Shown here: piece after piece, positions 36,049 through 45,930 of the stretch
Numbering within the stretch: position 1 is the stretch's first letter
Layout: each line of letters begins with the position of its first letter
Origin: Pirellulales bacterium
GTDB taxonomy: Bacteria > Planctomycetota > Planctomycetia > Pirellulales > JAEUIK01
Length of the DNA: 59,525 nucleotides
Assembly (NCBI GenBank): GCA_019745975.1
Contig: JAIESQ010000037.1
Coordinates: forward strand, 1-59,525
Reading direction: 5' to 3'
Program-made: the position numbers and the translations under genes
The notes under the pieces: model-generated
The model's database searches: none
Told to the model about the DNA's origin: nothing
The model's input: the letters and a program-made list of their open reading frames with translations, nothing else

Positions 36049-36903
36049 GTGCCGACTCCCCGCTCCTTCAAACAAGAAATCACCTGCGTCTTCGGCCAGC
36101 CAGTCGCCGAAAACCCCACGCAACTCATGATCGAGCGGGCCTTCGCCCACCACGGGCTCGACTGGCGCTACCTGACGCTCGAAGTGTCGACAGCCGACCT
36201 GGGGGACGCCATTCGCGGCATGCGCGCGATGGGCTTCCGAGGCGGCAACTGCACCATCCCGCACAAGGTGGCCGTCATCCGGCATCTCGATCGCACCAAC
36301 GAGTCGGCCGGGCTGATGGGGGCGGTCAACTGCATCGTCCGCGAAGGCCGCGAGCTGGTCGGCTACAACACCGATGGCCAGGGCTTCGTTGCCTCGCTGC
36401 GCACGCTCGCAGATCCGGTCGGAAAGTCGATCGTGCTGCTGGGAGCCGGCGGCGCCGCACGGGCGATGTCGGTCGAGCTGGCGCTGGCCGGCGCCGCGAA
36501 GATCACAATCGTGAACCGCTCGGCCGAGCGCGGCCGCGAGCTAGCGAAGCTGTTGACCGAGCGCGTCGGCAAGCCGGCCGAGTTCGTCGAGTGGCGCGGC
36601 GATTATCGCGTGCCGGCCGACGTCGACGTGCTGGTGAACGCCACCTCGATCGGCTTGTTTCCGGATATCGACGCGCGCGTGAATGTGGCGATTGATTCCT
36701 TGCGCCCCGATCTGATCGTGGCCGACGTGATCCCGAACCCGCCGCAAACGCGTCTGCTTCGCGACGCCCGCGCCCGCGGCTGCCGCACGCTCGATGGGCT
36801 GGGGATGCTCGTCAATCAGGGGGTGATCGGCTTTCGGCTCTGGACCGGTATCGATCCCGACCCGCGGGTGATGCACGCCGCCTTGCAAGAGGTGTTTGGA
36901 TGA
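36049..36903 (+). CDS. aroE: Shikimate dehydrogenase
   Basis: This 284-residue enzyme reduces 3-dehydroshikimate to shikimate with NADPH in aromatic amino-acid synthesis. The catalytic Lys K73 is in NCTIPHKVAVI and Asp D109 in GYNTDGQGF; GAVNCIV and the nucleotide loop GAGGAARA are typical. The substrate-carboxylate motif usually written HSLSP reads AENPTQ here, so the two serines of E. coli AroE are absent. It uses a GTG start at 36049. Its stop overlaps the start of the DUF1080 gene by four bases (ATGA). Confidence 0.9.
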   Translation: MPTPRSFKQEITCVFGQPVAENPTQLMIERAFAHHGLDWRYLTLEVSTADLGDAIRGMRAMGFRGGNCTIPHKVAVIRHLDRTNESAGLMGAVNCIVREGRELVGYNTDGQGFVASLRTLADPVGKSIVLLGAGGAARAMSVELALAGAAKITIVNRSAERGRELAKLLTERVGKPAEFVEWRGDYRVPADVDVLVNATSIGLFPDIDARVNVAIDSLRPDLIVADVIPNPPQTRLLRDARARGCRTLDGLGMLVNQGVIGFRLWTGIDPDPRVMHAALQEVFG

Positions 36904-39518
36904 ACGAAGTGTACTTGCGGCCTTGGTGTCGGGTGCTACTGGCTTTGCCAGTGCGAGCGCTTTGCCGGGTGCCACTGGCTCTGCCAGTGCGAGCGCTTTG
37001 TCGGGTGCCACTGGCTCTGCCAGTGCTCGCCGTTGTGCTCGCGCTAGCCAACACTACGCCGCAGCCGGCGTATGCCGATGAGCCCGCTGGCCTCGCACTC
37101 TTCGCCGACAATTCGTTCGTCGGCTGGGACTACGGCGCCGTCGACAACGTGGCCGGCGAACCCGCCGGCTGGTCGATGAAAGCCCGCCAGCTCTCGGGCA
37201 GCGAAGGTGCCGCCCCGCTCCTGTCGGGCTTCACGTTCGGCGATTTTGAGCTTCGCTTGGCCTGGCAGGTCAGCCCCGGCGGGTCGTGCAAGATGCTGCT
37301 GCCGGTGACGTCGAAGCCCGCGGCCGATGTCCCCGATCGTTATGCTTCGCCGCGCTGGGAACTGACGTTGCGCGAGGGAGATAGTTGCGGCACGCTGGTC
37401 GACAACTGGGGCGTGCATGCCGCAGGCGGAGCGGTGGCCGCCAGCGACGGCAAGCCGCACGCCACGGTGCTGCGCCGCGCGGGCAACAAATTCGCACTGG
37501 CAGTCGACGGCCATCAACTCTACGAAATCGAAATCCGCCCGGAGCTGCGTTTTGGCCTGGGACTCGAAGCGGCTGCCGGCCAAGTGAGGATCGACGACTT
37601 GCGCCTGAGCGAGCCCGATGGCGAGCCGCTGATCAAACCAGGTGAGTTCGCCGGCTGGTGGTCGCCGCGTGGCATGCGAGCCTGGAAATGGGAAGGGGAC
37701 GAGCTGGTCTGTCGCGGTTCCGGCGGCGACTACCTCCGCACCGAGCGCGAGTGGGAGAACTTTACCCTCACGTTCGATTACAAGCTCGGCCAGCGCGGCA
37801 ACTCCGGCATCGGCATTCGCACGCCGCGCGAGGGCTGGCCTTCAGGCGACGGCATCGAGCTGCAGCTCTACGACGAGTTGCCCGACGCCCCCTTGAATCG
37901 CCACTCGACGATGGCGCTCTACGGCAACCTCGAACCGCTGGCGCGCGGCGACCGCCGCGATGAGTGGAACCATGCCGTCGTCCGCGCCGAAGGTTATGTC
38001 GTTTCGGCCTGGGTCAACGGCCGGCTCGTGCAACATGGCAACACCTGGCGCTTAAGCGAGCTCAAGTATCGCCATCTCAAAGGCTGGATCGGCTTGCAAG
38101 ATCATGGCGGCCGCGTGCGGTTTCGCAACGTGCGGGCGACCGAATTGCCTGCCGGGCGCGGACCAGCCAGTTGGTACGCCAAGCGCCCCGAGCCCGCCGC
38201 GCTCGTCGTGCTCGATCGGCTGATGAATCCGTTGCGCGCTGCGGACGACGATGGCATCCGCACGCTCGTCGAGCGCCACGCCGCTGAAAGTACGACGGGC
38301 GCCGGCGAAGTCGTGGTGGCACATTTCACGGGTCCCGGCGCTGTGACTACGATCGTCGTCCCCGACCCGAACGAGCAGCTTGCCTGGCACTTCGACAGCG
38401 AAGCCCAGCCGCGGTTGCGCGCCACGGCCGCCGAGCTGATCCACAAGGTGCCCTGCGTCGATCACGAGATGTGGCCGCCGGTCGTGTGGGTTCCGTTTGA
38501 GCGCGAGCTGAAAATCGTGCGCCCTCCCATCACGGCGAGCGCGGAAGCGCCGCGCGCGGCCGGTGAATATCGCGTCGAGGCGGCTTCGCTCCCGTCGTCG
38601 CTGCCGGTGCGCAGTTGGTCGGCCGATCGCGTCGACGTGCCGCGCGGTCTGCTCTCGGCCTGTAGTTACCGCTTCCATCAGATGGATAGCGGGCGGCTAC
38701 GCGAGCTGTCGCCGGCTATGGCTCATGCTTCGCCCAAGCGGCGGTTAAATCCCGGCGAGCGGGCCGAAGTGCTCAACGTCCCAGGCGCGGGCGTCGCACA
38801 GTGGCTATCACTCGCGGCCCCCGCTAGCGCGCTAGCCAGTGACGACCTGTCGATCGAAGTTACTGTCGACGGCGAAGCGCAACCTGCCTTGGCCGCCCCC
38901 GCGCGCTATTGGTTCCCAGGCGTCGCCGCGCGCAAAGGCTGGCACAACTTTGTCATCACGTCCGATGAAGTGCTGCTTAGCGGCGACATTTACACCAATC
39001 GGCTGGCGATCCCGTTCGGCGGTGGGCTGCAAGTGGCGCTGGTCAATCGCGGCGCCAAGGCGCTCGACCGACTCAGCGTTAGCATGTCGATCATCGCGGC
39101 CGACAATCCACTGCTAGCGGACGGCTTGCCCAAGCGCCGCTTGCGCGGTTTGTTCGCCTCGCAATCGTCGGCCAGCGCCGGCGCGCCCGGCACTGCCACG
39201 GGGAGCTTTGCTTCGATCGCTCTGGAGGGCAGCGCCCGGCTCGTCGGCATCGTCTGCCAATCGGCAGAAGACGCCATGCCGCGAGTCGCTACGCTGGCGA
39301 TCGACGGACAACCACAACCGGCCTGGACCGGCTATCCTCTGGCCGATGCCCCCGCCGGTGGCGCCGCGGGGCCCCTCTTTCAACCGCTCGGTGGCCGCGC
39401 CGCGGGCGTTGCCTGGCACCATGCGCTGTTGGCGCCGATCGACTGTCAGCGGTCGCTGACACTGGCGATTGAGCCGCGCCCCGCAAGCAGTTGGCTGCTC
39501 TACTACGTCGAACCGTAG
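36900..39518 (+). CDS. Two-domain DUF1080 (3-keto-disaccharide hydrolase-like) exported protein
   Basis: This 872-residue protein has two laminin-G-like DUF1080 domains at about 65-245 (LFADNSFVGWDYG) and 250-420 (FAGWWSPRGMRAW, GNSGIGIRTP, HLKGWIGLQDHGGRVRFRNV), then about 450 residues of beta-rich sequence not recognised. DUF1080 members hydrolyse 3-keto-glycosides or bind sugars. The leader is unusual: RVLLALPVRALC, RVPLALPVRALC and RVPLALPVLAVV are encoded by a three-copy 36-bp DNA repeat. It is translationally coupled to aroE, though no metabolic link is obvious. Confidence 0.85.
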   Translation: MNEVYLRPWCRVLLALPVRALCRVPLALPVRALCRVPLALPVLAVVLALANTTPQPAYADEPAGLALFADNSFVGWDYGAVDNVAGEPAGWSMKARQLSGSEGAAPLLSGFTFGDFELRLAWQVSPGGSCKMLLPVTSKPAADVPDRYASPRWELTLREGDSCGTLVDNWGVHAAGGAVAASDGKPHATVLRRAGNKFALAVDGHQLYEIEIRPELRFGLGLEAAAGQVRIDDLRLSEPDGEPLIKPGEFAGWWSPRGMRAWKWEGDELVCRGSGGDYLRTEREWENFTLTFDYKLGQRGNSGIGIRTPREGWPSGDGIELQLYDELPDAPLNRHSTMALYGNLEPLARGDRRDEWNHAVVRAEGYVVSAWVNGRLVQHGNTWRLSELKYRHLKGWIGLQDHGGRVRFRNVRATELPAGRGPASWYAKRPEPAALVVLDRLMNPLRAADDDGIRTLVERHAAESTTGAGEVVVAHFTGPGAVTTIVVPDPNEQLAWHFDSEAQPRLRATAAELIHKVPCVDHEMWPPVVWVPFERELKIVRPPITASAEAPRAAGEYRVEAASLPSSLPVRSWSADRVDVPRGLLSACSYRFHQMDSGRLRELSPAMAHASPKRRLNPGERAEVLNVPGAGVAQWLSLAAPASALASDDLSIEVTVDGEAQPALAAPARYWFPGVAARKGWHNFVITSDEVLLSGDIYTNRLAIPFGGGLQVALVNRGAKALDRLSVSMSIIAADNPLLADGLPKRRLRGLFASQSSASAGAPGTATGSFASIALEGSARLVGIVCQSAEDAMPRVATLAIDGQPQPAWTGYPLADAPAGGAAGPLFQPLGGRAAGVAWHHALLAPIDCQRSLTLAIEPRPASSWLLYYVEP
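36931..37028 (+). repeat. Triplicated 36-bp repeat coding for the leader peptide of the DUF1080 protein
   Basis: Units at 36931-36966, 36967-37002 and 37003-37028 (partial) each begin GGGTGC(C/T)ACTGGC and contain the palindrome CACTGGC/GCCAGTG (CTACTGGC in unit 1). Differences are single bases. The period is a multiple of three, so the frame is kept. Confidence 0.85.
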
Positions 39519-39580
39519 TACTGCGTGGCACGCGCTTCGAGCTCGCGGCCGACGGCCAGGCCAACCGTGCCGCGTGAGCC

Positions 39581-42500
39581 CTACAACATGCGCACGCTGC
39601 CGCGCGAAACCAGCACGAGCCGCGCGCTGGTGCGCTCCACCGGCAACTCGAACGCTCGCGATATCGCCCGGCGGTAGGCGTCCAATTGCGGTCGATAGTG
39701 CTCGACAAGCTCGTCTTCAGCAGCCGCATCGCGGACCACGTTCGTCTTGAAGTCGATCACGTCCGCCCACAGCGCGCGATCGTTCCGACGCCAGACGACC
39801 AGCCGATCGATCGCCCCCTGCAAGAGCGTGCCGTCCTCATCGAGCAGAAACCCCCATTCGCGGTCGAGCACCAGCTCACAGGGCGCCGCGCTCAGTTCGG
39901 CGCAGACCGCCGACGGCAAACCGAGCGTGTCGGGCGACTCGTAATCGCGCCGCGAAAGGACGTCGCGAATCGCCGGCTTCGCAAGCGCCGCGTGGAATGA
40001 CTGCAGCTCGGCTTCGACATCGAGCCCTGGCAACAGTTCGCGCTCGGCGATGGCGCGCAAGGCGTCGTCCGAGGGCAATCCCTCCTCGAGCCAGCCGATC
40101 GCTTCGTACCAGGCGTGCTGCAGCGATCCGCGCGCGGTCGCCTCGCGATCTGGCGGGCGCAGCACGTCGGCGAGCGGCCGCGCGACCGAGCCTGCCAGTC
40201 GCGACGGACTGCGCCGCTCGATGTTCCGCATCCGCAGGGCCGGTCGCAACCGCAGCGGCGCCGGCTCGCCACATGACGGTGCCGCGCGCTCGTTCTCGCT
40301 TGTCGCATTCTCCGTTGCTTTGCCAGCGGTGTGGTGCCAGTCGCGCTTGCCAGTCTCAAAGATCACCGCCGGCAGGTTTTGCGGCGCCGCACCGGGCGCC
40401 ACCGCGCGGCGCACCAGCGCCGCCAGTGTTTTGCTCCCCCGATAGGGCAGTGCCGGATCGCACACAATCATGTGCAGCGCGTGCGCCGCGCGCGTCATCG
40501 CCACATACAGCAGGCACAGCGCCGCGTGCGCTTCCTCGCTCGGCCAGCGCTCGAACATTTGCCGAAACTCCGCCGGCAACAGCGCGGCGACTTCTTTCGC
40601 CGCGTAGCGGCAAACACGCTCGACCGGCCCCACCGCCCCCTCGCGCCCCACGACCAACCGTGGCACCTGCCCTCGCAAGCGGCGGTCGAGCTCCGGCAGT
40701 ACAACGATATCGAACTCGAGTCCCTTGGCTTGATGCACCGTCATCACGCGCACGCTCGCCGTGGTGGGGTCTTCCACTTTCTGCGTTTCGACCAACTGCA
40801 CAAAATCATCGCCACGCAAAGTGGTCTGCGGCTCGTAGGCATAGCCCAGCTCGACGAGCTGCAGCAAGCGCCGCAATTGGCGCTCGTCGCAACTCGGCGC
40901 GAGCAACCGCGCCCAGTCGTAGAGCACCGGCCCATAGCCGCGCTCCAACAGCGCCTCGCGAACCGCGCGCGACAACCGCCGCGCAGCCTCGGCATCGCGA
41001 AAGTCGATAAAGCCCACGCCCGTTCCCAACGGCGACGTGGCCACGTGAAACCGCGCCGTGGTGTCGCCCGGGTGATCGGCCAATCGCAACAACGAAAGCA
41101 CCGTTTGCACGGCAACCGAGTCGACGAGGGGGTTCCCTCCCTCTTCGCTCGCCAGCACGTCGTGGTGCGTGCGCAGCTCGTAGATCAGCCGCGCAATTGC
41201 CTTGTTCGTGCGCACCAGCACGCCGATCGACCGGCCCGGGCATTCGCGCGCCCAGCGCGCCACCGCTACTGCGGCATAGCGCAGCGTCGCCACCTCCACC
41301 TTCTCGTCGCTCACCGGGTGCGGGGCGACCTCCAGGCAGGCGTAGCCCGGCAAGTCGGCCTTGGCCGTCGTGTGCCTGGTGAAATGTCGCGACCAGTTCA
41401 CGCCGACCGCCGGCGTGTCGGCCAACTCTTCGTTGCTGGCCAGCGTGCCGAACACCTGATTGACCACGTCGATGATCACCGGGCTCGATCGGTAGCTCGT
41501 GGCCAGCGTCTCGCGGGTCAGGCCGGGTAATTGTTGATCGACCAGATCGAAGATTTCGGCCACGCCGCCGCGCCAGCCATAAATCGCCTGTTTAGCATCG
41601 CCGACGCAAAAGAAGCTCCCGCCGGCCTGCCGCGTGACTGCCTCGCCGAACGGCTGCAGCACTCCCCACTGCGCCAGCGACGTGTCTTGAAACTCGTCGA
41701 GCAGCAGGTGGCGCACCTCGGCATCGAGCCGAAAACCGACCGCGTCCAGCTCGTCGCCGGCCAGCGCCTCGGCCAACTGCCGCGTCACGTCCTCGAACCG
41801 CAGCGCCCGGCGCGCGAGCTTCAGGCGCCAATACTCCTCGTGAAAGTGTTCCAACAGTCGCGCCGTCGCGACCGTCTGGTCGACCAGTGCGTTGATCAGC
41901 TTGGCGCCAGCATGTTCGACCAACGGACGATACGCCTCGGCCAGTTGGATGTCGATCTTCTTGCGACTGTAAGTGGTTTCTCCCTGGGCCAGCTTAGTGG
42001 CGATCCCAGTCTGGATGAATTTCTTCCAGTCGCCAGTCGCGAACCGCACCAGGTCGGCGTCGCGCGCGTCCGCCAGATTCTTAGTGAGTTGCTGACCAGC
42101 CAAGCCCGCCACGGCCGCGGCAAGCTCTTCCTCCGAAAGCTCCCGGCGGTGCTGCAGCCGGCGCCAGGCCTCGGGCTTCGTCTCCCGCCAGATCGCATAC
42201 AGCGAATCAACGGTGTCGCGCACCTGCTCGGTGAGCGAACGCTTCACTTCGCCTTTCGACAACAGGTGCAAGAGTGTCCGCAGGTCGGTGGCGCCGTCCC
42301 CATCGCTCAAGCTGCCCCGCTCGAACAGCCGCCGAATCGCTTCGTCGCGCAAGCGCGCGTCTTCGAGTTCGTCGACGATGCTCCAACCCGGCGGCAATCC
42401 CAAATCGAGGCTGAAGTGCCCTCCCAACTGCACGAAGAAGCTGTCGAGAGTCCCCACGCGCAGCCGGTGCAGTTGCCGCACCAGCCGCGCCAACAGCTCC

Positions 42501-42793
42501 TGGCAGGCAGCCGGCTTGGCGAGTTGCGCCGCGCCGACATGCTCGGCCAAGGCCTGCCTCGCCAGCGGATCGTCGACCGCTTCGGCGACGCGTAGCAGCA
42601 CGCGCTCGAGAATCTCACCAGCCGCTTTCCGCGCGAACGTGGTTGCCAAAATCTCGTCGAGTGGTTGCCCCGCCGCCGCCAGCGCCAGATAACGCCCCGA
42701 AAGCTGATACGTCTTGCCGGTGCCGGCCGACGCCCGAATCACCTGATGCGGAAAGCGCGGCACCGCTCTCGTGGTCGTCGACGCACGCGTCAT
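39581..42793 (-). CDS. AddA/UvrD-like SF1 helicase with C-terminal nuclease domain
   Basis: This 1070-residue protein is likely one subunit of an AddAB/RecBCD-like double-strand-break resection enzyme. Walker A is SAGTGKTYQLSGRYL (near residue 23), Walker B DEFQDTS, followed by GDAKQAIYGWRGG, and late helicase motifs VMTVHQAKGLEFDIVVLPEL. The C-terminal PD-(D/E)XK nuclease is marked by AIDRLVVW and ADVIDFKTN. GGAGGAATCCGC before the ATG and a four-base overlap with the partner gene upstream show translational coupling. Gene names are not assigned because planctomycete versions are divergent. Confidence 0.9.
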   Translation of the reverse strand: MTRASTTTRAVPRFPHQVIRASAGTGKTYQLSGRYLALAAAGQPLDEILATTFARKAAGEILERVLLRVAEAVDDPLARQALAEHVGAAQLAKPAACQELLARLVRQLHRLRVGTLDSFFVQLGGHFSLDLGLPPGWSIVDELEDARLRDEAIRRLFERGSLSDGDGATDLRTLLHLLSKGEVKRSLTEQVRDTVDSLYAIWRETKPEAWRRLQHRRELSEEELAAAVAGLAGQQLTKNLADARDADLVRFATGDWKKFIQTGIATKLAQGETTYSRKKIDIQLAEAYRPLVEHAGAKLINALVDQTVATARLLEHFHEEYWRLKLARRALRFEDVTRQLAEALAGDELDAVGFRLDAEVRHLLLDEFQDTSLAQWGVLQPFGEAVTRQAGGSFFCVGDAKQAIYGWRGGVAEIFDLVDQQLPGLTRETLATSYRSSPVIIDVVNQVFGTLASNEELADTPAVGVNWSRHFTRHTTAKADLPGYACLEVAPHPVSDEKVEVATLRYAAVAVARWARECPGRSIGVLVRTNKAIARLIYELRTHHDVLASEEGGNPLVDSVAVQTVLSLLRLADHPGDTTARFHVATSPLGTGVGFIDFRDAEAARRLSRAVREALLERGYGPVLYDWARLLAPSCDERQLRRLLQLVELGYAYEPQTTLRGDDFVQLVETQKVEDPTTASVRVMTVHQAKGLEFDIVVLPELDRRLRGQVPRLVVGREGAVGPVERVCRYAAKEVAALLPAEFRQMFERWPSEEAHAALCLLYVAMTRAAHALHMIVCDPALPYRGSKTLAALVRRAVAPGAAPQNLPAVIFETGKRDWHHTAGKATENATSENERAAPSCGEPAPLRLRPALRMRNIERRSPSRLAGSVARPLADVLRPPDREATARGSLQHAWYEAIGWLEEGLPSDDALRAIAERELLPGLDVEAELQSFHAALAKPAIRDVLSRRDYESPDTLGLPSAVCAELSAAPCELVLDREWGFLLDEDGTLLQGAIDRLVVWRRNDRALWADVIDFKTNVVRDAAAEDELVEHYRPQLDAYRRAISRAFELPVERTSARLVLVSRGSVRML

Positions 42794-45630
42794 GCGGATT
42801 CCTCCGCGTCATCGTCTTCGTCTTCCAGTTCGAGAGCTCGACCTAATTGGTCGTCCTGGCAAATGGCCGCCAGATCATCGCGCCAGGCAGGCGCCGGGGT
42901 GGTCGGTGGCCAGAATCGTCCGGCGCGAATGTTGCGCACGACCTCAGCGGCGGTCGCTTCGGCGGCTGCCAGATCGTCGCCGCTCCATTCGGCCACGAGC
43001 GCGCCAGTCTGGTCGAGGTCCTTGGGCAGCACGATGTAGCCCAGCCGAATCTCCCCGTCGATCCCCAGGCTGCGAGCCAGGTGGCGATACAGCGGCAACT
43101 GCAAGTCGAGCCACTCGGCGCCAGCTTTGCCACGATGCGCCTCGTCGGGCGACGTCGCCTTATCACCGGTCTTGTAGTCGAACATCGCCCAAACGCCATC
43201 GCCCTCGTGACGGTCGATGCGGTCGACTCGGCCCACGAGCGCAAGTGGCTGGCCATCGACGACGAAGTCGACGTCTCCCGACCTGAACTCGAGCTCGGTG
43301 TGCACGACGCGCCACCCCTGCCGCCGCCAATCGGCTTGCCAGCGCGCCAGCGCCCCGAGCCGCAGCCGCAGTTGTTCGATCTGCAGCCGCACGGCCGGCA
43401 TGCTCGCGCGACCGTACGACCGGTCCACGATCTCGTCGAGCAACCGATTGAACTCGGCTTCGAGCTCGTCGGCGCTAGTGATGTCGCGGGCGTCGCTCGC
43501 CCCCCACTCGGCCAGCACGGCATGCAACAGCGAGCCAAAGTCGGGGGCCGCCAGCTCATCCCCCGAATCGTCCAGCCGTTCGAGTTCGAGCTGTTGCCGC
43601 AGGTAGTAGCGGTACGGGCATTCAAGGTAGTCGCGAAACTCCGTGACGCGCAGCGCCGTGATTGGCTCGGCCAATGGTTCGGGCTTCGGCACGGCGAACG
43701 CCGGCGTCGCACGCCCTGGCCGCAAGCGATGCGCCGCCGGAGCGCTGGCAGCCAGCGGCGCCGCGCGAAACCACGTCCGCACGCGCTCGGCCAACTCGGC
43801 ATCTGGGCAGGCGAACAACAGCCGACTCGGGAACAGCGGCTCGCCATCGGCCGTGCGTCGCCCCACGATGATTTGCAGCCGCTCGCGCGAAGCCGCCAGG
43901 AGCGACAGGGCATAGGCATCACGCGCGTAGCGCCGCTGATTGTCGACAACTCCCAGTCGCCGCCGCAGCTCGTTCGGAAGGAAGAAGTCACCGTTGCGCG
44001 CCTGCGGAACGAGCCCCTCGTTAAACGACGTGACCACCGCCACGGGCGCGTCGTCGAGCGGCAATTCTAGCCAGCCAGTCAGCCGGATTGCTGGCGGGCT
44101 TGGCGCCGGTGGCAGCGCCATTGCCAGCCCTTCGACGACCAGTCGCAGCGCCGCGGCGCCGCTGATCTTGTCGGCCAGCAACGCGGCTCCGGCCAGTTCC
44201 AACTCACCCACGGCATTGACGATCGCCTCGCAGGCGACTTCCAACTCGTGATCCTGCGGGTCGTTCCGATCGACGTTGCGGTCGCCGTAAATCTCACGCA
44301 CGATCGCGAGGATCGGTTCCCCCCAATCCCCGGGCGGTTGCGGCGCCCGTCGCAGCGGCGCGAGCAGTCGAGCGACGGCGCGATACGCCCGCTCGACGGT
44401 CGCTCCATCCCGCGTGTGAAACCACTCCGCGGCTAGTTCGTAGGGGAGATGCCGGGCATAATACCGATCGGCCGCGGTCAGCAGATCGTCTTGATCGCGC
44501 TCGTCCGGCGCGGGTGCGCGATCGAGGCTCCGCGCTAGCCAACATTCGATATCGGGATGACGCAGCAGGGCAGCGAAATCGGCAAACCGCCGCGATTCGA
44601 CCAACTGGGCGATCGCTTGCAACAGCAGTCCAACAGGCGTGGCCGCTGCCTCACGACCGACCACGCGGCGCGCGGGCACGTCCGCTTCGGCCAGGCGCTG
44701 CAAGAGGAAGGGGGCCAACGATGCGTCGGGCAGCCCGATGGCGATCTCGTCGGCCGCGTAGCGCCCCTCGAGCTCCGCCAGCCAGCGCACCGCGGCATCG
44801 GCCTGGTCGCCAGGGCCAGCCGCGACTTCGACCAAATCGGCGGCCACGTCAAGCTCGGCGTCACTCCATTTCTCGGGGATCAGGCAGCCCAGCTCGTCAA
44901 AGCGATCGGCATACTTTCGCGGCGCGAACACCAGCGACGTGACGTGCTCGGCCACCGCTTCGATCATCGCCCGCTGCGTGCGCGGCAGATCGACCGTTCC
45001 CACCAGAACAATTTCGAAATCGGCCTTGCACTCGTGCCGCTCCAGGGCGACGAGCCGCGCGGTCTGCTTGTCCCAAGTGCCCGTCGCGTCGAGCGCCGCG
45101 AGATAACGATTCTCGAGTTCGGCCAAAGCCTGCCAGCGCTCGCGCTCGCCGCGTGCGAAGATCTCGGTGCCTGCGTCGACCACGTCGGCGCACGTAAGCC
45201 CGTCCCCCGCCAGTTCGGCATGCACGTCGGCGAAAAGCTGCCCCAGCGCAAGCCAGGCGAACAGGTCGTCGTCGGCCGGCGGTTGCGGCACCAACAGCTT
45301 TCGCCGCCGCTGGGGCAATTGAGAGAACGCCCGGCGCCAGGCCAGCCGTTGCACCAGCGATCCCGCGAACGGACGCCGATTGACATAGAGCATCTCGGGC
45401 AGCTCGCCAATCGTGAGCGTGCGCCGCGGCGGCACTAGCCGGCAGCCGCGCTCCCGGGCCGCCGCAACCAAGAGCTCGATCAAGCGTCGCGCCGCCTCCG
45501 CGTTCGGCAGTACCACGATCGCCCCCGACAAGTCGATCACATTGACGAAGCAGTACTCGGTGGCTAGATAGTCGGCCGCCGAAGCCAGCGCCGGACGAAC
45601 CCAGTCGGTGAATAGTCGACGGACCGGCAC
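42790..45630 (-). CDS. AddB-like PD-(D/E)XK nuclease/inactive helicase
   Basis: This protein of about 946 residues is the partner of the helicase gene that overlaps its end. It starts VPVRRLFTDWVRP with DLSGAIVVLPNAEAARRL, an AddB-like N-terminus without a Walker A. The nuclease domain at the C-terminus has ECPYRYYLRQQLELER, FGSLLHAVL and MFDYKTGDKA. AddB normally has four cysteines holding an iron-sulfur cluster around this nuclease; only the first (ECPYRYYL) is clearly present. The GTG at 45630 is used, with GGGAAG eight bases upstream; the frame is open to another GTG at 45789, so about 53 extra residues are possible. Confidence 0.85.
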   Translation of the reverse strand: MPVRRLFTDWVRPALASAADYLATEYCFVNVIDLSGAIVVLPNAEAARRLIELLVAAARERGCRLVPPRRTLTIGELPEMLYVNRRPFAGSLVQRLAWRRAFSQLPQRRRKLLVPQPPADDDLFAWLALGQLFADVHAELAGDGLTCADVVDAGTEIFARGERERWQALAELENRYLAALDATGTWDKQTARLVALERHECKADFEIVLVGTVDLPRTQRAMIEAVAEHVTSLVFAPRKYADRFDELGCLIPEKWSDAELDVAADLVEVAAGPGDQADAAVRWLAELEGRYAADEIAIGLPDASLAPFLLQRLAEADVPARRVVGREAAATPVGLLLQAIAQLVESRRFADFAALLRHPDIECWLARSLDRAPAPDERDQDDLLTAADRYYARHLPYELAAEWFHTRDGATVERAYRAVARLLAPLRRAPQPPGDWGEPILAIVREIYGDRNVDRNDPQDHELEVACEAIVNAVGELELAGAALLADKISGAAALRLVVEGLAMALPPAPSPPAIRLTGWLELPLDDAPVAVVTSFNEGLVPQARNGDFFLPNELRRRLGVVDNQRRYARDAYALSLLAASRERLQIIVGRRTADGEPLFPSRLLFACPDAELAERVRTWFRAAPLAASAPAAHRLRPGRATPAFAVPKPEPLAEPITALRVTEFRDYLECPYRYYLRQQLELERLDDSGDELAAPDFGSLLHAVLAEWGASDARDITSADELEAEFNRLLDEIVDRSYGRASMPAVRLQIEQLRLRLGALARWQADWRRQGWRVVHTELEFRSGDVDFVVDGQPLALVGRVDRIDRHEGDGVWAMFDYKTGDKATSPDEAHRGKAGAEWLDLQLPLYRHLARSLGIDGEIRLGYIVLPKDLDQTGALVAEWSGDDLAAAEATAAEVVRNIRAGRFWPPTTPAPAWRDDLAAICQDDQLGRALELEDEDDDAEESA

Positions 45631-45930
45631 GCGAACTACTTCCCGTGTCGCGAGAGGTTTCTGCAGGGCCGTCCGCTGGCGGCCGGCGAATCGACCGGCC
45701 GGTAGTGGATGCCTGTTCAGGTAATACCAGTTAAGCTCGTGCAAGGCAAGCTGCGAGTACCCCGAGAGGAGACGGTAACCCTCCAGCACTTGCCAGGAAG
45801 ACGCGCTTTGTAGAGACTTCTCGGCGGAAGAGGGTTGGCAGGTAATCGAGGTGCCGTAATGCAGCCCCGATCGCCGGCCATGCAGTTGAGATCAGGAAAC
45901 AGCGGAACAGGGAAGAAGGAGGGGGGATCT
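45631..45930. other. Divergent intergenic region between the AddB-like and CAP genes
   Basis: About 300 bases lie between divergent starts. The part 45631-45789 is open in the AddB frame and may be coding if the earlier GTG is used. A strong AAGGAGGGGGG at 45913-45926 is the ribosome site for the CAP gene. No other structure is seen. Confidence 0.35.
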
